Shown here: positions 41,960 through 51,067 of the stretch, piece by piece
How positions within the stretch are numbered: position 1 is the first letter of the stretch
Layout: each line of letters begins with the position of its first letter
Assembly (NCBI RefSeq): GCF_014651055.1
Contig: NZ_BMWD01000025.1
Coordinates: 62,001 to 126,000, forward strand
DNA from: Streptomyces fructofermentans
GTDB lineage: Bacteria > Actinomycetota > Actinomycetes > Streptomycetales > Streptomycetaceae
Direction: 5' to 3'
DNA: 64,000 bases
Notes under the pieces: model-generated
What the model saw: only the letters and a program-made list of their open reading frames with translations
What the model was told of the DNA's origin: nothing
Database searches by the model: none
Position numbers and translations under genes: made by a program

Positions 41960-43894
41960 TCAGCGGTCCTGGGAGAGTTGAAGGAGTTCGGCGAAGGTTC
42001 CGCCGGCGTGGACGAGGTCGTCGTACCTGCCCTGTTCGGTGATCCGGCCCTGCTCCATCACGATGATGTGGTCGGCGATCCTGGTGTTCTCCAGGCGGTG
42101 GGTGACCACGATGGTGATGCGGCCGGCGGCGATGGCCTTGATCCGTTCGAAGATCTGGTGCTCACCGCGCGGGTCCATCTGGGAAGTCGGCTCGTCCAGG
42201 ATCAGCAGCCCCGGCAGGCGGTACAGGGCCCGGGAACACGCGATGCGCTGCCACTGCCCGCCGGACAGTTCCGAACCGCCGAAGACCTCACGGGACAGCA
42301 GGGTGTCCAAGCCCGCGGGAAGGTCGTCGACGGCTTCGCGCAGGCCGACTGCGTCGATCGCCTCCCATACGGGGCCGTCGTCGTGGGTACGCGGCTGGCC
42401 GAGGGTGACGTTCTCCCGGAGCGGCATCGGCCACTGGGCGAAGATCTGCGGCACCAGCCCGGTCTGCGCCCACACGCCGGCGGGGTCCACCGAGGCCAGA
42501 TCGGCGCCGTTCCAGGTGACCTTGCCCTTGTCCGCCAGGTAGATGCCGGTGAGCAGGCGGGTGAGCGTGGACTTGCCCGAGCCGTTCGCGCCGACGATCG
42601 CGAGGATCCGACCGCGCTCCAAGGTGAGGGTGACGCTGTCGACGGCGGGCTTGGCCTTGCCCGGGTACTGGTAGGAGACCTCGTCCAGCCGGATCTGCTC
42701 GACTCGGCCGTCGGCCCTGCCCGGGCCGCGCTTGGGAGTGCGGGCGGCCGCGTCGTCGAGGAATGCCTGCATGTCGCTCAGGTAGAGGCTGGTGTGGAAG
42801 ACCGCTGCGCCGTTGATGACGACCTGGGAGAGCGCGGAGAGTGTGGTCTGCACGGCGATGACGGCTGTGGCCGCGACCGCCAGCTCGATCCTGCCCGAGA
42901 CCGCCAGCCATGCCAGCACTCCCCAGGTCGCGATGAGGAACAGGCCGCCGGCCACGGCGGAGGTCAGAGCGATCCGCAGGGTCCGCGGCGCGGCGGCCAG
43001 GGTGCGGCGGTCGCAGCGGTCGGACAGGGCCCGGTACCAGTGGACGAGGTAGTCGGTCATCGAGTTGGCTCGGACCTCGTCCCCGTACTTCGACGTGGTC
43101 GCCCACCAGCGCATCATCCCGCGTACGTTGCGGTCGGCGATGTTGGCGTAGTGGATCTCGTAGTCGACCCGGGCGGTCAGCACTGCCCCCACACCGGCCG
43201 GAAGCACCGCGAGCAGGAGCAGTGGAAGCATCAGCGGGTTCAGCACCGACAGGACCCCGCAGGCGGTGACCATCCGGATCAGCGCGGACAGGAACCGCTG
43301 GGCGTCGGCGACCATCACCTGGCTGCGGATCACTCCCATCTCCGCCGCCTCGTGCCGGTCGGAGAACCCCTCCTCCGCGTACGCGGCTGCCTCCACCCGG
43401 CACACCGCCTCGACCAGGGCGCTGTCCGTCTCCGTCGTCAGCCGCGGGGTGATCCGCCGCTCCGCGTACGTGGCCACCGCCGCCGCGCCGCGGCCCAGCG
43501 CGGCGGCGAAGGCGACCACCAGCAGTGCCGGGACGGCTTCGTGCAGCCGGTCGCCGGCCGATCCGTCGCCGAGGATCGGGCTCATGGCGTGGGCGGTGGC
43601 GGTCAGCAGCACCGCGGCCGAGATACCGGTGACCGCTTGGCAGCCGAGAAGCAGCTGCACGGCACGCCGGTCGGTCCGCCACGACAACTGGGCGATGCGG
43701 CGCAGAACGGACGGGATCTGCCCGCACATGCGGCGGAAGGACGCCTCGGCGAGCGGATTGACGGAGTACTGCCCGCTGTAGGTGATCTCCGCCGGTGGTG
43801 GTTGAGGAGGTGTTGCGGCCTGCTCTTCGTTCGTATCGGCCGAGGTCAATGCGGGTACCCCATGACGGTCGTCCAGCGTGGTCGTGAGGCTCAA
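41960..43894 (-). CDS. ABC exporter (membrane and ATPase domains fused)
   Basis: About 644 residues. A six-helix exporter-type membrane domain (about 75-350) is followed by an ATPase domain with Walker A GANGSGKST, signature GSELSGGQWQR, Walker B LLILDEPTSQMDP and the H-loop VVTHRLENT, all intact, so it can act as a homodimer. The first 60 residues are a polar, Pro-rich extension. Substrate unknown; exporters of this shape carry peptides, lipids or drugs. The TTG start at 43894 has no clear ribosome binding site but overlaps the stop of a small upstream frame (TTGA), so the start is uncertain. Partnered with the kinase gene downstream. Confidence 0.85.
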   Translation of the reverse strand: MSLTTTLDDRHGVPALTSADTNEEQAATPPQPPPAEITYSGQYSVNPLAEASFRRMCGQIPSVLRRIAQLSWRTDRRAVQLLLGCQAVTGISAAVLLTATAHAMSPILGDGSAGDRLHEAVPALLVVAFAAALGRGAAAVATYAERRITPRLTTETDSALVEAVCRVEAAAYAEEGFSDRHEAAEMGVIRSQVMVADAQRFLSALIRMVTACGVLSVLNPLMLPLLLLAVLPAGVGAVLTARVDYEIHYANIADRNVRGMMRWWATTSKYGDEVRANSMTDYLVHWYRALSDRCDRRTLAAAPRTLRIALTSAVAGGLFLIATWGVLAWLAVSGRIELAVAATAVIAVQTTLSALSQVVINGAAVFHTSLYLSDMQAFLDDAAARTPKRGPGRADGRVEQIRLDEVSYQYPGKAKPAVDSVTLTLERGRILAIVGANGSGKSTLTRLLTGIYLADKGKVTWNGADLASVDPAGVWAQTGLVPQIFAQWPMPLRENVTLGQPRTHDDGPVWEAIDAVGLREAVDDLPAGLDTLLSREVFGGSELSGGQWQRIACSRALYRLPGLLILDEPTSQMDPRGEHQIFERIKAIAAGRITIVVTHRLENTRIADHIIVMEQGRITEQGRYDDLVHAGGTFAELLQLSQDR

Positions 43895-44703
43895 CGACCC
43901 GGCCGGGATATCGAACGCATGTGTTTCGGCCGGTCCTGGAATCCCGGGATGGAGCGGGCGGCGGCGCGTGGGGTATGCATGGACCCGGACCGCGCAACAG
44001 GTGGGCGAGTGTGGGCGGTTGGCCGAATCGCCGAGGGTGCTGTCTGCGGGCCGGTGCTGGTCTGGATCAGGTTGCCGCTGATCGGCAACTGGTCTCAGGA
44101 CTCACCGATGGAGCCGTCTCGCGCGGCATGGGAAGGCCACCATGGTTCGGTGACCGGCACGACATGGGTGGGCGCCCACGTCGTGCGACTCGCGGGTCTG
44201 TCCGCGTGCACCAGCCGGGCGAAGTTGCGGGTTCGGCCGGACCGGGTTGGTTCGGGAGGCGGCGAGCCTGGGCCGTGACCTCGGCATCGACCTGGGCCAT
44301 CGTTCCTTCCCTTTAGGGGTGCCTCGACCACGTGACGGAGCGGGTCTCGGCGCGGATGCCCGACGCCGTGGAGGCCGAGCTGTTGGATCTCCCCGGGGAA
44401 GTCCGCGTCCTGAGTGCTCTGGTCGTCGCATGCGGTACTTCGGGGCTGGCTGTGCGGGTGCCCGATGTGTTGTTGCCTGTCGACCGTCAGGGACGGGAAG
44501 ATGCCTACCGCCTGGATTGATCCGGCAGAGCGAGGGCTGGGCCGTGCTTTCGGTCTGCGCATTCGTGCGTCCCGCGTGAGGCTGCCTGCATGTGAACGGG
44601 CGGATCGCGGATACGGGTCCCAGGACGAAGTCGGTGGCTCCACGATGAGAAGCCGTAGATGTGGCAGGACGTCCCCGGATCCCTGCCGAAAGGACTCTGG
44701 TGC
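43895..44703. other. Gene-poor stretch, probably decayed
   Basis: About 800 bases with several open frames on both strands but none with a recognisable domain and ribosome binding site. A 65-codon minus-strand frame (43891-44088) ends in a TTGA overlap with the exporter start. It has Streptomyces-like codon use in its first half and could be a small peptide gene or mere coincidence. A 62-codon plus-strand frame is listed separately. The third-position G/C bias is weaker here than in the flanking genes. No promoter, repeat or RNA was identified. Confidence 0.4.
44332..44520 (+). CDS. Small unrecognised frame, possible gene remnant
   Basis: A 62-codon frame starting with GTG (VTERVSARMPDAVEAELLDL) and ending DGRQ-like residues then YRLD. 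About three quarters of third positions are G or C, which suggests past or present coding. There is no match I recognise, and only a weak AGGGG sequence about twelve bases upstream. It may be a fragment of a larger lost gene, given the broken gene and transposase remnant that follow. Confidence 0.22.
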   Translation: MTERVSARMPDAVEAELLDLPGEVRVLSALVVACGTSGLAVRVPDVLLPVDRQGREDAYRLD

Positions 44704-45198
44704 ATGACTGACGAATCCGTGGACCGCGACTCGCTGCGGGTCCTTTTGGACGCTACCGACTGGACCACGGAGCAGGCGCGCCAGGTTGACTGGACCGCTG
44801 TTGAGGGAAGCCTCGGGCGTTCGTTGCCGAACGACTACAAGCGGCTCGTGGAACGGTTCGGGGAGGGCACCTTCGACGACGGATACATCGACCTGCACGC
44901 ACCCGAGGACCTACCTTCCTGAGCTCACTCCCAGGAGCAGACCAACGTTCTCCCGTGGGCCAGCAACGAGCGGGAGCTCCTGCTCTGCTGGATCACCGAC
45001 GGCGCCGATCCGGATCGCTGGCCGGTCTGCGTGATGGAGCCCGGCGAAGACGGAGATCGGTTCGACTGCACCGCCACGGAGCTCATCTCGGGGATGCTCA
45101 CCGACCCTCGGCACCCCTACACAATCCCCGCCGACTACACCACACACTGGTTTGTCCCCGAGGGCAGCCCGTACCGACAGGCCCCGCCCGGCTTCTGA
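44704..45198 (+). pseudogene. SUKH (SMI1/KNR4) immunity-type gene with in-frame stop
   Basis: The frame begins MTDESVDRDSLRVLLDATDW and runs VDWTAVEGSLGRSLPNDYKRLVERFGEG, the SMI1/KNR4 signature, to a TGA at 44920-44922. It then continues in the same frame (AHSQEQTNVLPWASNERELLLCWITDG, then DPDRWPVCVMEPGEDGDRFDCTATELISGML) to a TGA at 45196-45198. The whole is 164 codons, the normal size for the family. A single base change, for example TGG to TGA, would explain the break. The family supplies immunity to toxic nucleases and deaminases; no toxin gene is nearby. The start follows AAAGGA. Confidence 0.82.
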
Positions 45199-45641
45199 CG
45201 CAGGGCTGCGCCGAGGAGAGCCCGCTGCTCGCCGCAGAGGCATGGTGGGACGCCGGGACGCATCGTGGTCGCCCATGGGCCGCTCGGGCGCCCCGCCCAG
45301 TGGCCGGTACCTCCGCCGCGCGGCGACCTGCCGGCTCCAGGCCACGGCCTCGACCTGCATGTGCTCGATCGACGTGAACTCCCGGTCTCGCCGAAATGAG
45401 TCGCGGACATGGCGCGTCGGCCTTTCGACCCATAGCTCTCCGTTCGGCCTCGCCGCCCGGGCCGATGCCGAGTGGCGGGTTCGGCTGATCCTCGGGTCGT
45501 GGAGATTGGGCTTGTCGACCTCGGTCCTGAGGCTGTCCGGGAGGATTCGGGGTGGGGCGCCGCCGAAGCAGGGAGAGGCCGTTGGGTCGCAGTCAGGGTC
45601 GGCGCCATTGGTCGGGATGCTGGCCAAGTCGTGGCCGGGGG
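45199..45641. other. Gap holding a transposase remnant
   Basis: The 443 bases between the broken SUKH gene and the stop of the BMP-like lipoprotein gene. Apart from the IS21-type remnant described separately, no gene, repeat or hairpin was identified. No terminal inverted repeats or target duplication were found by eye. Confidence 0.5.
45280..45480 (-). mobile_element. Remnant of an IS21/Mu-type transposase (C-terminal part)
   Basis: Read on the minus strand, the translation contains ELWVERPTRHVRDSF, then RREFTS-type residues (RDREFTSIEHMQVEAVAWSR), then QVAARRRYRPLGGA. This is the conserved C-terminal block of IstA-like transposases from Streptomyces, where it normally follows the DDE integrase core. 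The catalytic Asp residues, the IstB partner and the N-terminal HTH are absent, so it is a fossil. The limits are approximate. Confidence 0.65.
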
Positions 45642-46313
45642 TCAGCCCTCGTCCAGCCAGATCACAATCCCCGTGAGGTCGCTGAGCACAGCCGCGGCAC
45701 CCGCCCTGATGGCCGCCGCGCATCGGTCCGCAGTGAACGAGGCCGGGTCGTACGTCGAGGACATGCCGAGCCCCTCTCCGCGGAAGGACGCGCCGGACCA
45801 GTCGACCGCCGTCACGTTCTCGGTCGGCTCGGCCAGTTCCGCGCCGACCACGAGGAACGGCTGGTCCAGGTGGTTCGGGGTGACCGTCGCAAGCGGATCG
45901 ATGAGGTCGTTGCCCGCGGTGACTATGAGGTCCGGAGCCATCTCCATGGCCTCGGCGACGCTTGACACGTACTGCGTCGGGGAGTCGGCGACCACCGTCC
46001 TGAGATCGACGTGCTCGTCGTCCGCCCAGTCGTCGACCGCCTTCACGAGCGCCTTGGTCGGACGGTCGTCGCCCGCGGTGAGCAGCACCACGCGGTAGTC
46101 CTCCGACGGGTGCACCTCGCTCCAGGAACCCGGCCGGGGCGTGATGGTCGCCTCGGGAGCCGGCGGTGCGGCGCGGTCGACGAAGTCCGGACCCAGTGTG
46201 CCGACGGCGGCGGGTTCGGGGTGCGGCCCTGACCATGCGTCGCCAGAACTGCAACCAGTGGCGAGAGCCGCGCTCGCGGCCAGCGCCAGGAAGAACGGAA
46301 GGTGGGCGCGCAA
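45642..46313 (-). CDS. BMP-like lipoprotein
   Basis: A 223-residue lipoprotein with lipobox ATGC (Cys21). The rest resembles part of the BMP/Med basic membrane protein family: YRVVLLTAGDDRPTKALVKAVDDWA, APDLIVTAGNDLIDPLATVTPNHLDQPFLVVG and a C-terminal GIVIWLDEG. It is shorter than BMP nucleoside-binding proteins (about 330-360), so it may be a distinct small subfamily rather than a functional transporter component; no permease or ATPase lies nearby. The TTG start has a GAGGACG site at good spacing. It is divergent from the HupE gene. Confidence 0.75.
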   Translation of the reverse strand: MRAHLPFFLALAASAALATGCSSGDAWSGPHPEPAAVGTLGPDFVDRAAPPAPEATITPRPGSWSEVHPSEDYRVVLLTAGDDRPTKALVKAVDDWADDEHVDLRTVVADSPTQYVSSVAEAMEMAPDLIVTAGNDLIDPLATVTPNHLDQPFLVVGAELAEPTENVTAVDWSGASFRGEGLGMSSTYDPASFTADRCAAAIRAGAAAVLSDLTGIVIWLDEG

Positions 46314-46485
46314 GGCGATCGTCCTCGGGGTGGTGGTGGATGGTGCGGCTCCATACTGCTATCCGATTCCTTGCCCGCTTCCTCCTCCGGTGCCGTTCTC
46401 GCACCTGTTCTTCCACGGTTCGCCGGACGGTCGGAATTCGTTCATTTGTGCCATGCAGCGTGCACGGGCAACCTGAAGGAGTCAC

Positions 46486-47694
46486 ATGGCACAGCGGATC
46501 CGCCGCACCCTCGTGGGTGTCGTCGCGGCACTGATCGCATTCCTGAGCGCCGCCCAGCCGGCGTCCGCACATGGATTCACCTCGGTCGTCCACGCCGACG
46601 TCACCGCGGGCGACGAGGGACACATACGTACGGCGCTCAAGCTCGAGTACGACCTCTTCGTCGTGTCGGCCGCAGACTCCGCGAACGACGATCCCCTGTT
46701 CAAGGCGGGGACCGCGGCGTTCGAGGCGGGTGACCCGGCGGCGCAGGCGGCAGCGCTCGATGCCCACGCGGAATCGGCGACGGCGTACGTCACCCGGCGC
46801 TTCTCCGTCACGGCGGACGGCACGGCGTGCACTCCGCGCCGGAGCGGTGGCTTCACGATGGGCAGCCAGGACGGTGTGCCTTACGCCGAGTTGCTGGTCG
46901 ACTGGGCCTGCGCCGCCGGGGGTCGGGTGCACGAGGTGCGCAGCGGCCTCTTCCCCGACGCGGAGGACTTCGTCACCGGTACCAAGACGATCGTCACCTA
47001 CGAGCTCGACGGCCGCACGGGCAGTGCCGCACTCGACTCCGGTCAGCCGTCGTTCTCGACCGCGCAGGCGTGGTACGAACGATTCTGGGAGTTCTTCCGC
47101 CTGGGCGCCGAGCACCTGTTGGGCGGGATCGACCACATCCTGTTCCTGCTGGCGCTCATCGCCGGGTCGCGGCGTCCACGCGAGATCGTGCTCGCCGCCA
47201 CGAGCTTCACCCTGGCGCACTCGGTGACCTTCATGCTCGCCGCCCTCGGTCTCGTCAGCGCGCCCGCACAGGTCGTGGAACCCGTGATCGCCCTGTCGAT
47301 CGCCGTGGTCGCCGGCTGGTACCTCTGGCGGATCTGGCGGCGGGGTGATCACGCCACGGACCTCGAACCGTCCGGAGACGGGCACTTCGGCCTGGACGGC
47401 GCGGGATGGAGTCGCCTCGGTGTCGTGTTCTGCTTCGGCCTCGTGCACGGTCTGGGCTTCGCGGGCGCACTGGGCATCGACGAGCCGTGGTCATGGACGC
47501 TGCTCTGGTCCCTGCTGGTGTTCAACATCGGCATCGAGGTGGTGCAGTTGGCCGTCATCGCCGCCGTCTTCCCCTTGCTGATGCTGCTGCGCAAGCGCTC
47601 ACCGGCCGCGGGCCTCTGGGCCACGGGTGCGCTCTCCGCGGGCGTGGCCGCCATGGGGCTGCTGTGGTGTGTGCAGCGTGTCCTCGGTCTCTGA
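46486..47694 (+). CDS. HupE/UreJ family membrane protein with extracellular domain
   Basis: A 402-residue protein. A signal peptide ends at PASA, leaving AHGFTSVVHADV as the mature start. A soluble extracellular domain follows (about 30-190), then a HupE/UreJ_2 membrane domain of seven to eight helices. The HupE core motifs are present: LGAEHLLGGIDHILFLLALIAG, TSFTLAHSVTFMLA and GLVHGLGFAGAL, rich in His and Asp, suggesting metal transport (nickel in hydrogenase and urease systems). No hydrogenase or urease genes are here. The ATG has a GAAGGAG site. The metal and direction are unknown. Confidence 0.88.
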   Translation: MAQRIRRTLVGVVAALIAFLSAAQPASAHGFTSVVHADVTAGDEGHIRTALKLEYDLFVVSAADSANDDPLFKAGTAAFEAGDPAAQAAALDAHAESATAYVTRRFSVTADGTACTPRRSGGFTMGSQDGVPYAELLVDWACAAGGRVHEVRSGLFPDAEDFVTGTKTIVTYELDGRTGSAALDSGQPSFSTAQAWYERFWEFFRLGAEHLLGGIDHILFLLALIAGSRRPREIVLAATSFTLAHSVTFMLAALGLVSAPAQVVEPVIALSIAVVAGWYLWRIWRRGDHATDLEPSGDGHFGLDGAGWSRLGVVFCFGLVHGLGFAGALGIDEPWSWTLLWSLLVFNIGIEVVQLAVIAAVFPLLMLLRKRSPAAGLWATGALSAGVAAMGLLWCVQRVLGL

Positions 47695-47844
47695 CCTCGA
47701 CCTTCGGCGCATGTCGGGTGATTCGAGACCAGTTCGGAAGTTCAATCAAAACCGACATCGAGTTTGCGATCGGTTCATCAGGGCCCAGCACCTTAACCAG
47801 GTCATTACATGCACATCCCCGTGCACAAAAGGAACGAAGACTCG

Positions 47845-49821
47845 ATGAAATTGAGCACCTCCCCACAAGCCTCAGAGCTTGTGCGGCGTCGCGTGGCCAC
47901 CGGGGTCACCGCGGCAGTTCTGGGCCTCTCCGTCGCACTGGGCAGCGGCCTGGCGGCTCCCGCCGCCGCCGTTGAGCCCGCGAATCTCACCGGCATCATT
48001 CTCGGTGTCGGCGCGAACGAGACCCAGCGCACCGTGACGTGGTACTCGTCGGCCGACACGGCTCAGACGTTGCAGGTCTCTCCGACCTCCGCGCTCGTGA
48101 ACGGTGAACTCCCGCCCGGGTCCGCCACCTTCGACGCCACCGGTGCGGCGAACATCGCCGCCAGCGGCGGCTTCAACCGCCACGCCACGATCACCGACCT
48201 GAAGGAGAACACGGCGTACTCCTACCGTGTCGGCTCCGAGGGAAACTGGTCGCCGACCTACTCCTTCAAGACGCAGGACTTCGAAGGCGACTACGACTTC
48301 CTGTTCCTCGGCGACCCGCAGATCGGCTCCTCCGGCAACACGCTGAAGGACCAGGCGGGTTGGGAGGACACGCTCAAGGTGGCCACCGCGGCCAACCCGG
48401 ACACCGAACTCCTGGTCTCCGGCGGCGACCACGTCGAGAGCGCCAACAACGAGAGCCAGTGGAACTCCTTCCTGGCGCCCGACCAGCTCCGCCAGTACCC
48501 GCTGGTCGCCACCATCGGCAACCACGACGTCGGCGGCAAGGCCTACGAGCAGCACCACTTCACGCCGAACACCGACCGCTCGGCCCCGTACTACGACAAC
48601 GGGAACCCGGCGGGGACCAAGTCCGGCGGCGACTACTGGTTCATCCACAAGGATGTCCTGTTCATCGACCTCAACAGCAACAGCTACAACCCTTCGCAGG
48701 GCGGTGGCGGAGATGCCGCGCACGTCAAGTACGTGACCGACGTCATCAACAAGCACGGCTCCGAGGCGAAGTGGAAGGTGCTCGTCTACCACCACTCCAT
48801 CTACTCACCCGCGACGCACTCGAAGGACAGCGACAACAAGGTCCGTCGGCAGGACTTCACGACCGCGTTCTCCGACCTGGGCGTGGACATGGTCCTCCAG
48901 GGACACGACCACAGCTACTCCCGCAGCTACCTCATCAAGAACGGTCGCAAGGCCGACCCCGCGGAGCAGCCAGGCGCGACCGACGTGTACCCGGGGCCCG
49001 GCGGCGTCCTGTACGTGACCGCCAACTCGGCCTCGGGTTCGAAGTACTACGACATCGAGAAGCCGAACGCCGCCGACAAGGACCCCAACGGCGTCGGCCC
49101 CGACCCGCTGGACCCGAACAAGCACTGGTTCAACTCCGTGGAGAACCAGGAGCACGTCCGCAGCTACGTCAAGGTCCAGGTCAGGGCCGACAAGCTGGTC
49201 CTCGAGAACCTTCGCAGCGGCACGTGCGCGGCGCCGAACGCGTCCGTCGAGGCGGGCAGTTGGTGCAACAACACCCCGGAGAACCAGCCGGTCGGCTCCA
49301 TCGTCGACAAGGTCACGGTGCACCCGTACCACGGCGACAGCCAGTCCCTCCAGGTCAACGTGCCCAACCCGGCGCCCGGTGAGTTCGGCTGGACGATCGA
49401 CGGCTACAACGGCCTGGTGGACCTCGGCACCGCCAAGGAACGCAACGGCAACCACTTCGAGGCCACGGGCAGGATCAACCCGCTCCTCGTCACGGACAGC
49501 CGCCGATCGCTCTCCCCGTGGTCGGTCTCGGCCAACGTGAGCGACTTCCAGGACGCCGGCAAGACCTTCTCCGGCGCGAACCTCGGCTGGACCCCGTACG
49601 TCCTCGACGGCGGAGCCGGTGCCAAGGCCAGTGACCCCGTGGCATCCGGCTACGACGACAAGGGCAAGGGCCTGTCCGTCTCGCGGGGCCTCGGCTCCGC
49701 CGATCAGGGCCACGCCCGCGGCACGGCCCGACTGGGCGCCGACCTGGATCTGAAGATCCCGGACAGCGTCGAGAAGGGTGCCTACCGCGCCACCCTCACG
49801 ATCACCGCACTCAGCAGCTGA
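47845..49821 (+). CDS. Secreted purple-acid-phosphatase-like metallophosphoesterase
   Basis: About 658 residues. The signal peptide (MKLSTSPQASELVRRRVATG to AAPAAAVEP) is followed by a fibronectin-like domain of the purple acid phosphatase type (TGIILGVGANETQRTVTWYSS, YRVGSEGNWSPTYSF). A calcineurin-like catalytic domain carries FLFLGDPQIGSSG, VSGGDHVES, ATIGNHDVGG, VYHHSIYS and LQGHDHSYSR, the complete dinuclear metal set. A C-terminal beta domain spans about 430-658. It would hydrolyse phosphomonoesters or diesters outside the cell. An ATG 36 bases upstream would add MHIPVHKRNEDS; I prefer the second because it gives a clean signal peptide. Confidence 0.88.
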   Translation: MKLSTSPQASELVRRRVATGVTAAVLGLSVALGSGLAAPAAAVEPANLTGIILGVGANETQRTVTWYSSADTAQTLQVSPTSALVNGELPPGSATFDATGAANIAASGGFNRHATITDLKENTAYSYRVGSEGNWSPTYSFKTQDFEGDYDFLFLGDPQIGSSGNTLKDQAGWEDTLKVATAANPDTELLVSGGDHVESANNESQWNSFLAPDQLRQYPLVATIGNHDVGGKAYEQHHFTPNTDRSAPYYDNGNPAGTKSGGDYWFIHKDVLFIDLNSNSYNPSQGGGGDAAHVKYVTDVINKHGSEAKWKVLVYHHSIYSPATHSKDSDNKVRRQDFTTAFSDLGVDMVLQGHDHSYSRSYLIKNGRKADPAEQPGATDVYPGPGGVLYVTANSASGSKYYDIEKPNAADKDPNGVGPDPLDPNKHWFNSVENQEHVRSYVKVQVRADKLVLENLRSGTCAAPNASVEAGSWCNNTPENQPVGSIVDKVTVHPYHGDSQSLQVNVPNPAPGEFGWTIDGYNGLVDLGTAKERNGNHFEATGRINPLLVTDSRRSLSPWSVSANVSDFQDAGKTFSGANLGWTPYVLDGGAGAKASDPVASGYDDKGKGLSVSRGLGSADQGHARGTARLGADLDLKIPDSVEKGAYRATLTITALSS

Positions 49822-49895
49822 TCGAACCGGTTCCACCTGGCGGGGCAGGCACCTTCCGGGGCCTGCCCCGCCTCTCGTTCCAGGAGAAGCCCCTC

Positions 49896-50975
49896 ATGCA
49901 CGCGCCCGTCACCCACCGCCCCACCCACACCATGAGCCACGTCCGCAGCGTCGCCCTGGCCCTGCTCGCCGCCCTCGCGTTCACCGGCCTGTTCACCGGG
50001 CCCGCCCGCGCGGCCGACGGCGACGCCACCTGGACGGTGCGGACGGCGGCGAACAGCTACGGCGACGACCGCTCCAGCTTCAGCTACGCCGTCAATCCCG
50101 GCGGACAGGTGAAGGACGCGATGGTCGTCGCCAACCACGGCAGGACCCCGCTCCGGCTCGCGGTCTACGCCGCCGACGGCTACACCACCGAAGCGGGCGG
50201 GCTCGACCTCCTCACCAAGGACAAGAAGTCCGTCGGCGTCGGCGCATGGGTCCACGCCGAAGAGGCCGACATCGTCATCAAGCCCGGCAAGGCCGCGAAG
50301 GTCCCGTTCACGGCCGCCGTGCCGGCCGACGCCACACCCGGGGACTACGTGGGTGGCATTCTGACCTCGCTGAAGCAGGCCGACGACGCCCAGGGCATCA
50401 ACGTGGACCGCCGTCTCGGCATCCGGGTCAAGCTCCGGGTCGGCGGCACGCTCAAGCCTCGCCTCGCGATCGAGAACGCCCACGTGGAGTATGAGGGCTC
50501 GCTCAATCCGTTCGCCAAGGGCGACGCCACCCTCACCTACACCGTCCACAACACCGGCAACACCATCCTGTCCGGACGGCAGGCGGCGTCGGTGTCCGGT
50601 CCGTTCGGCTTGCTTCGGTCCGGCGCCGACCCCATCGCCGCGACGCCCGAACTGCTCCCGGGCGAGAGCCGCGACGTGACGGTGCCCGTCCATGGTGTCA
50701 CTCCCGCCTTCAGACTCGCCGCGACCGCAACCCTGACACCGGCGCTCACCGACGCGTCCGGCTCCGTCACCCCGCTCGAGCCCGTCGAGGCCACGACGCA
50801 CGCCTGGGCGATCCCGTGGACGCTGTCCCTGCTCGTCCTCGTACTGGGCGCGGGGATCGCCGCAGCGGTGCTCCTCGTCCGCCGACGGCGTGCACAGCGC
50901 AAGGTGCGCGAGGACGCCCTCGTGCAGAACGCCGTCGAGCAGGCGCTCCGCGACCGGGAGACGCAGCAGAACTGA
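49896..50975 (+). CDS. DUF916 (WxL-interacting type) surface protein
   Basis: A 359-residue protein with a signal peptide (cleaved near GPARA-ADGD), an extracellular part of two beta domains, and a C-terminal membrane helix (IPWTLSLLVLVLGAGIAAAVLLV) followed by RRRRAQRK. The N-terminal domain (WTVRTAANSYGDDRSSFSYAVNPGGQVKDAMVVANHGRTPLRLAVY) is DUF916, known in WxL-interacting proteins that bind peptidoglycan. No WxL partner is visible. The ATG has CAGGAGAAG upstream. It lies 74 bases after the phosphoesterase gene, so the two are probably co-expressed at the cell surface. Confidence 0.85.
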   Translation: MHAPVTHRPTHTMSHVRSVALALLAALAFTGLFTGPARAADGDATWTVRTAANSYGDDRSSFSYAVNPGGQVKDAMVVANHGRTPLRLAVYAADGYTTEAGGLDLLTKDKKSVGVGAWVHAEEADIVIKPGKAAKVPFTAAVPADATPGDYVGGILTSLKQADDAQGINVDRRLGIRVKLRVGGTLKPRLAIENAHVEYEGSLNPFAKGDATLTYTVHNTGNTILSGRQAASVSGPFGLLRSGADPIAATPELLPGESRDVTVPVHGVTPAFRLAATATLTPALTDASGSVTPLEPVEATTHAWAIPWTLSLLVLVLGAGIAAAVLLVRRRRAQRKVREDALVQNAVEQALRDRETQQN

Positions 50976-51067
50976 CTCCGGGGAGCCGGGGAGGGCCGCG
51001 GCGAACGAGCCGCACGGACGTCGCCGCCTCCCGAGGACCGAGTGACCGGCCGGCGACAGCGACGCCG

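Noticed and set aside
40927..43894. APH-fold kinase plus ABC exporter as a class V lanthipeptide or thioamitide-type cluster
   Set aside because: Those clusters need a HopA1-like partner, a cysteine decarboxylase or YcaO and a precursor peptide. None is present, so the kinase and exporter alone do not support the call.
44095..44898. 267-codon minus-strand frame over the SUKH gene
   Set aside because: It is antisense to a recognisable SUKH frame and its translation has no domain character.
47701..47844. PHO box (PhoP site) upstream of the metallophosphoesterase
   Set aside because: Only a single GTTCATCAGGG-like unit is visible; the adjacent 11-base units do not match the direct-repeat consensus.
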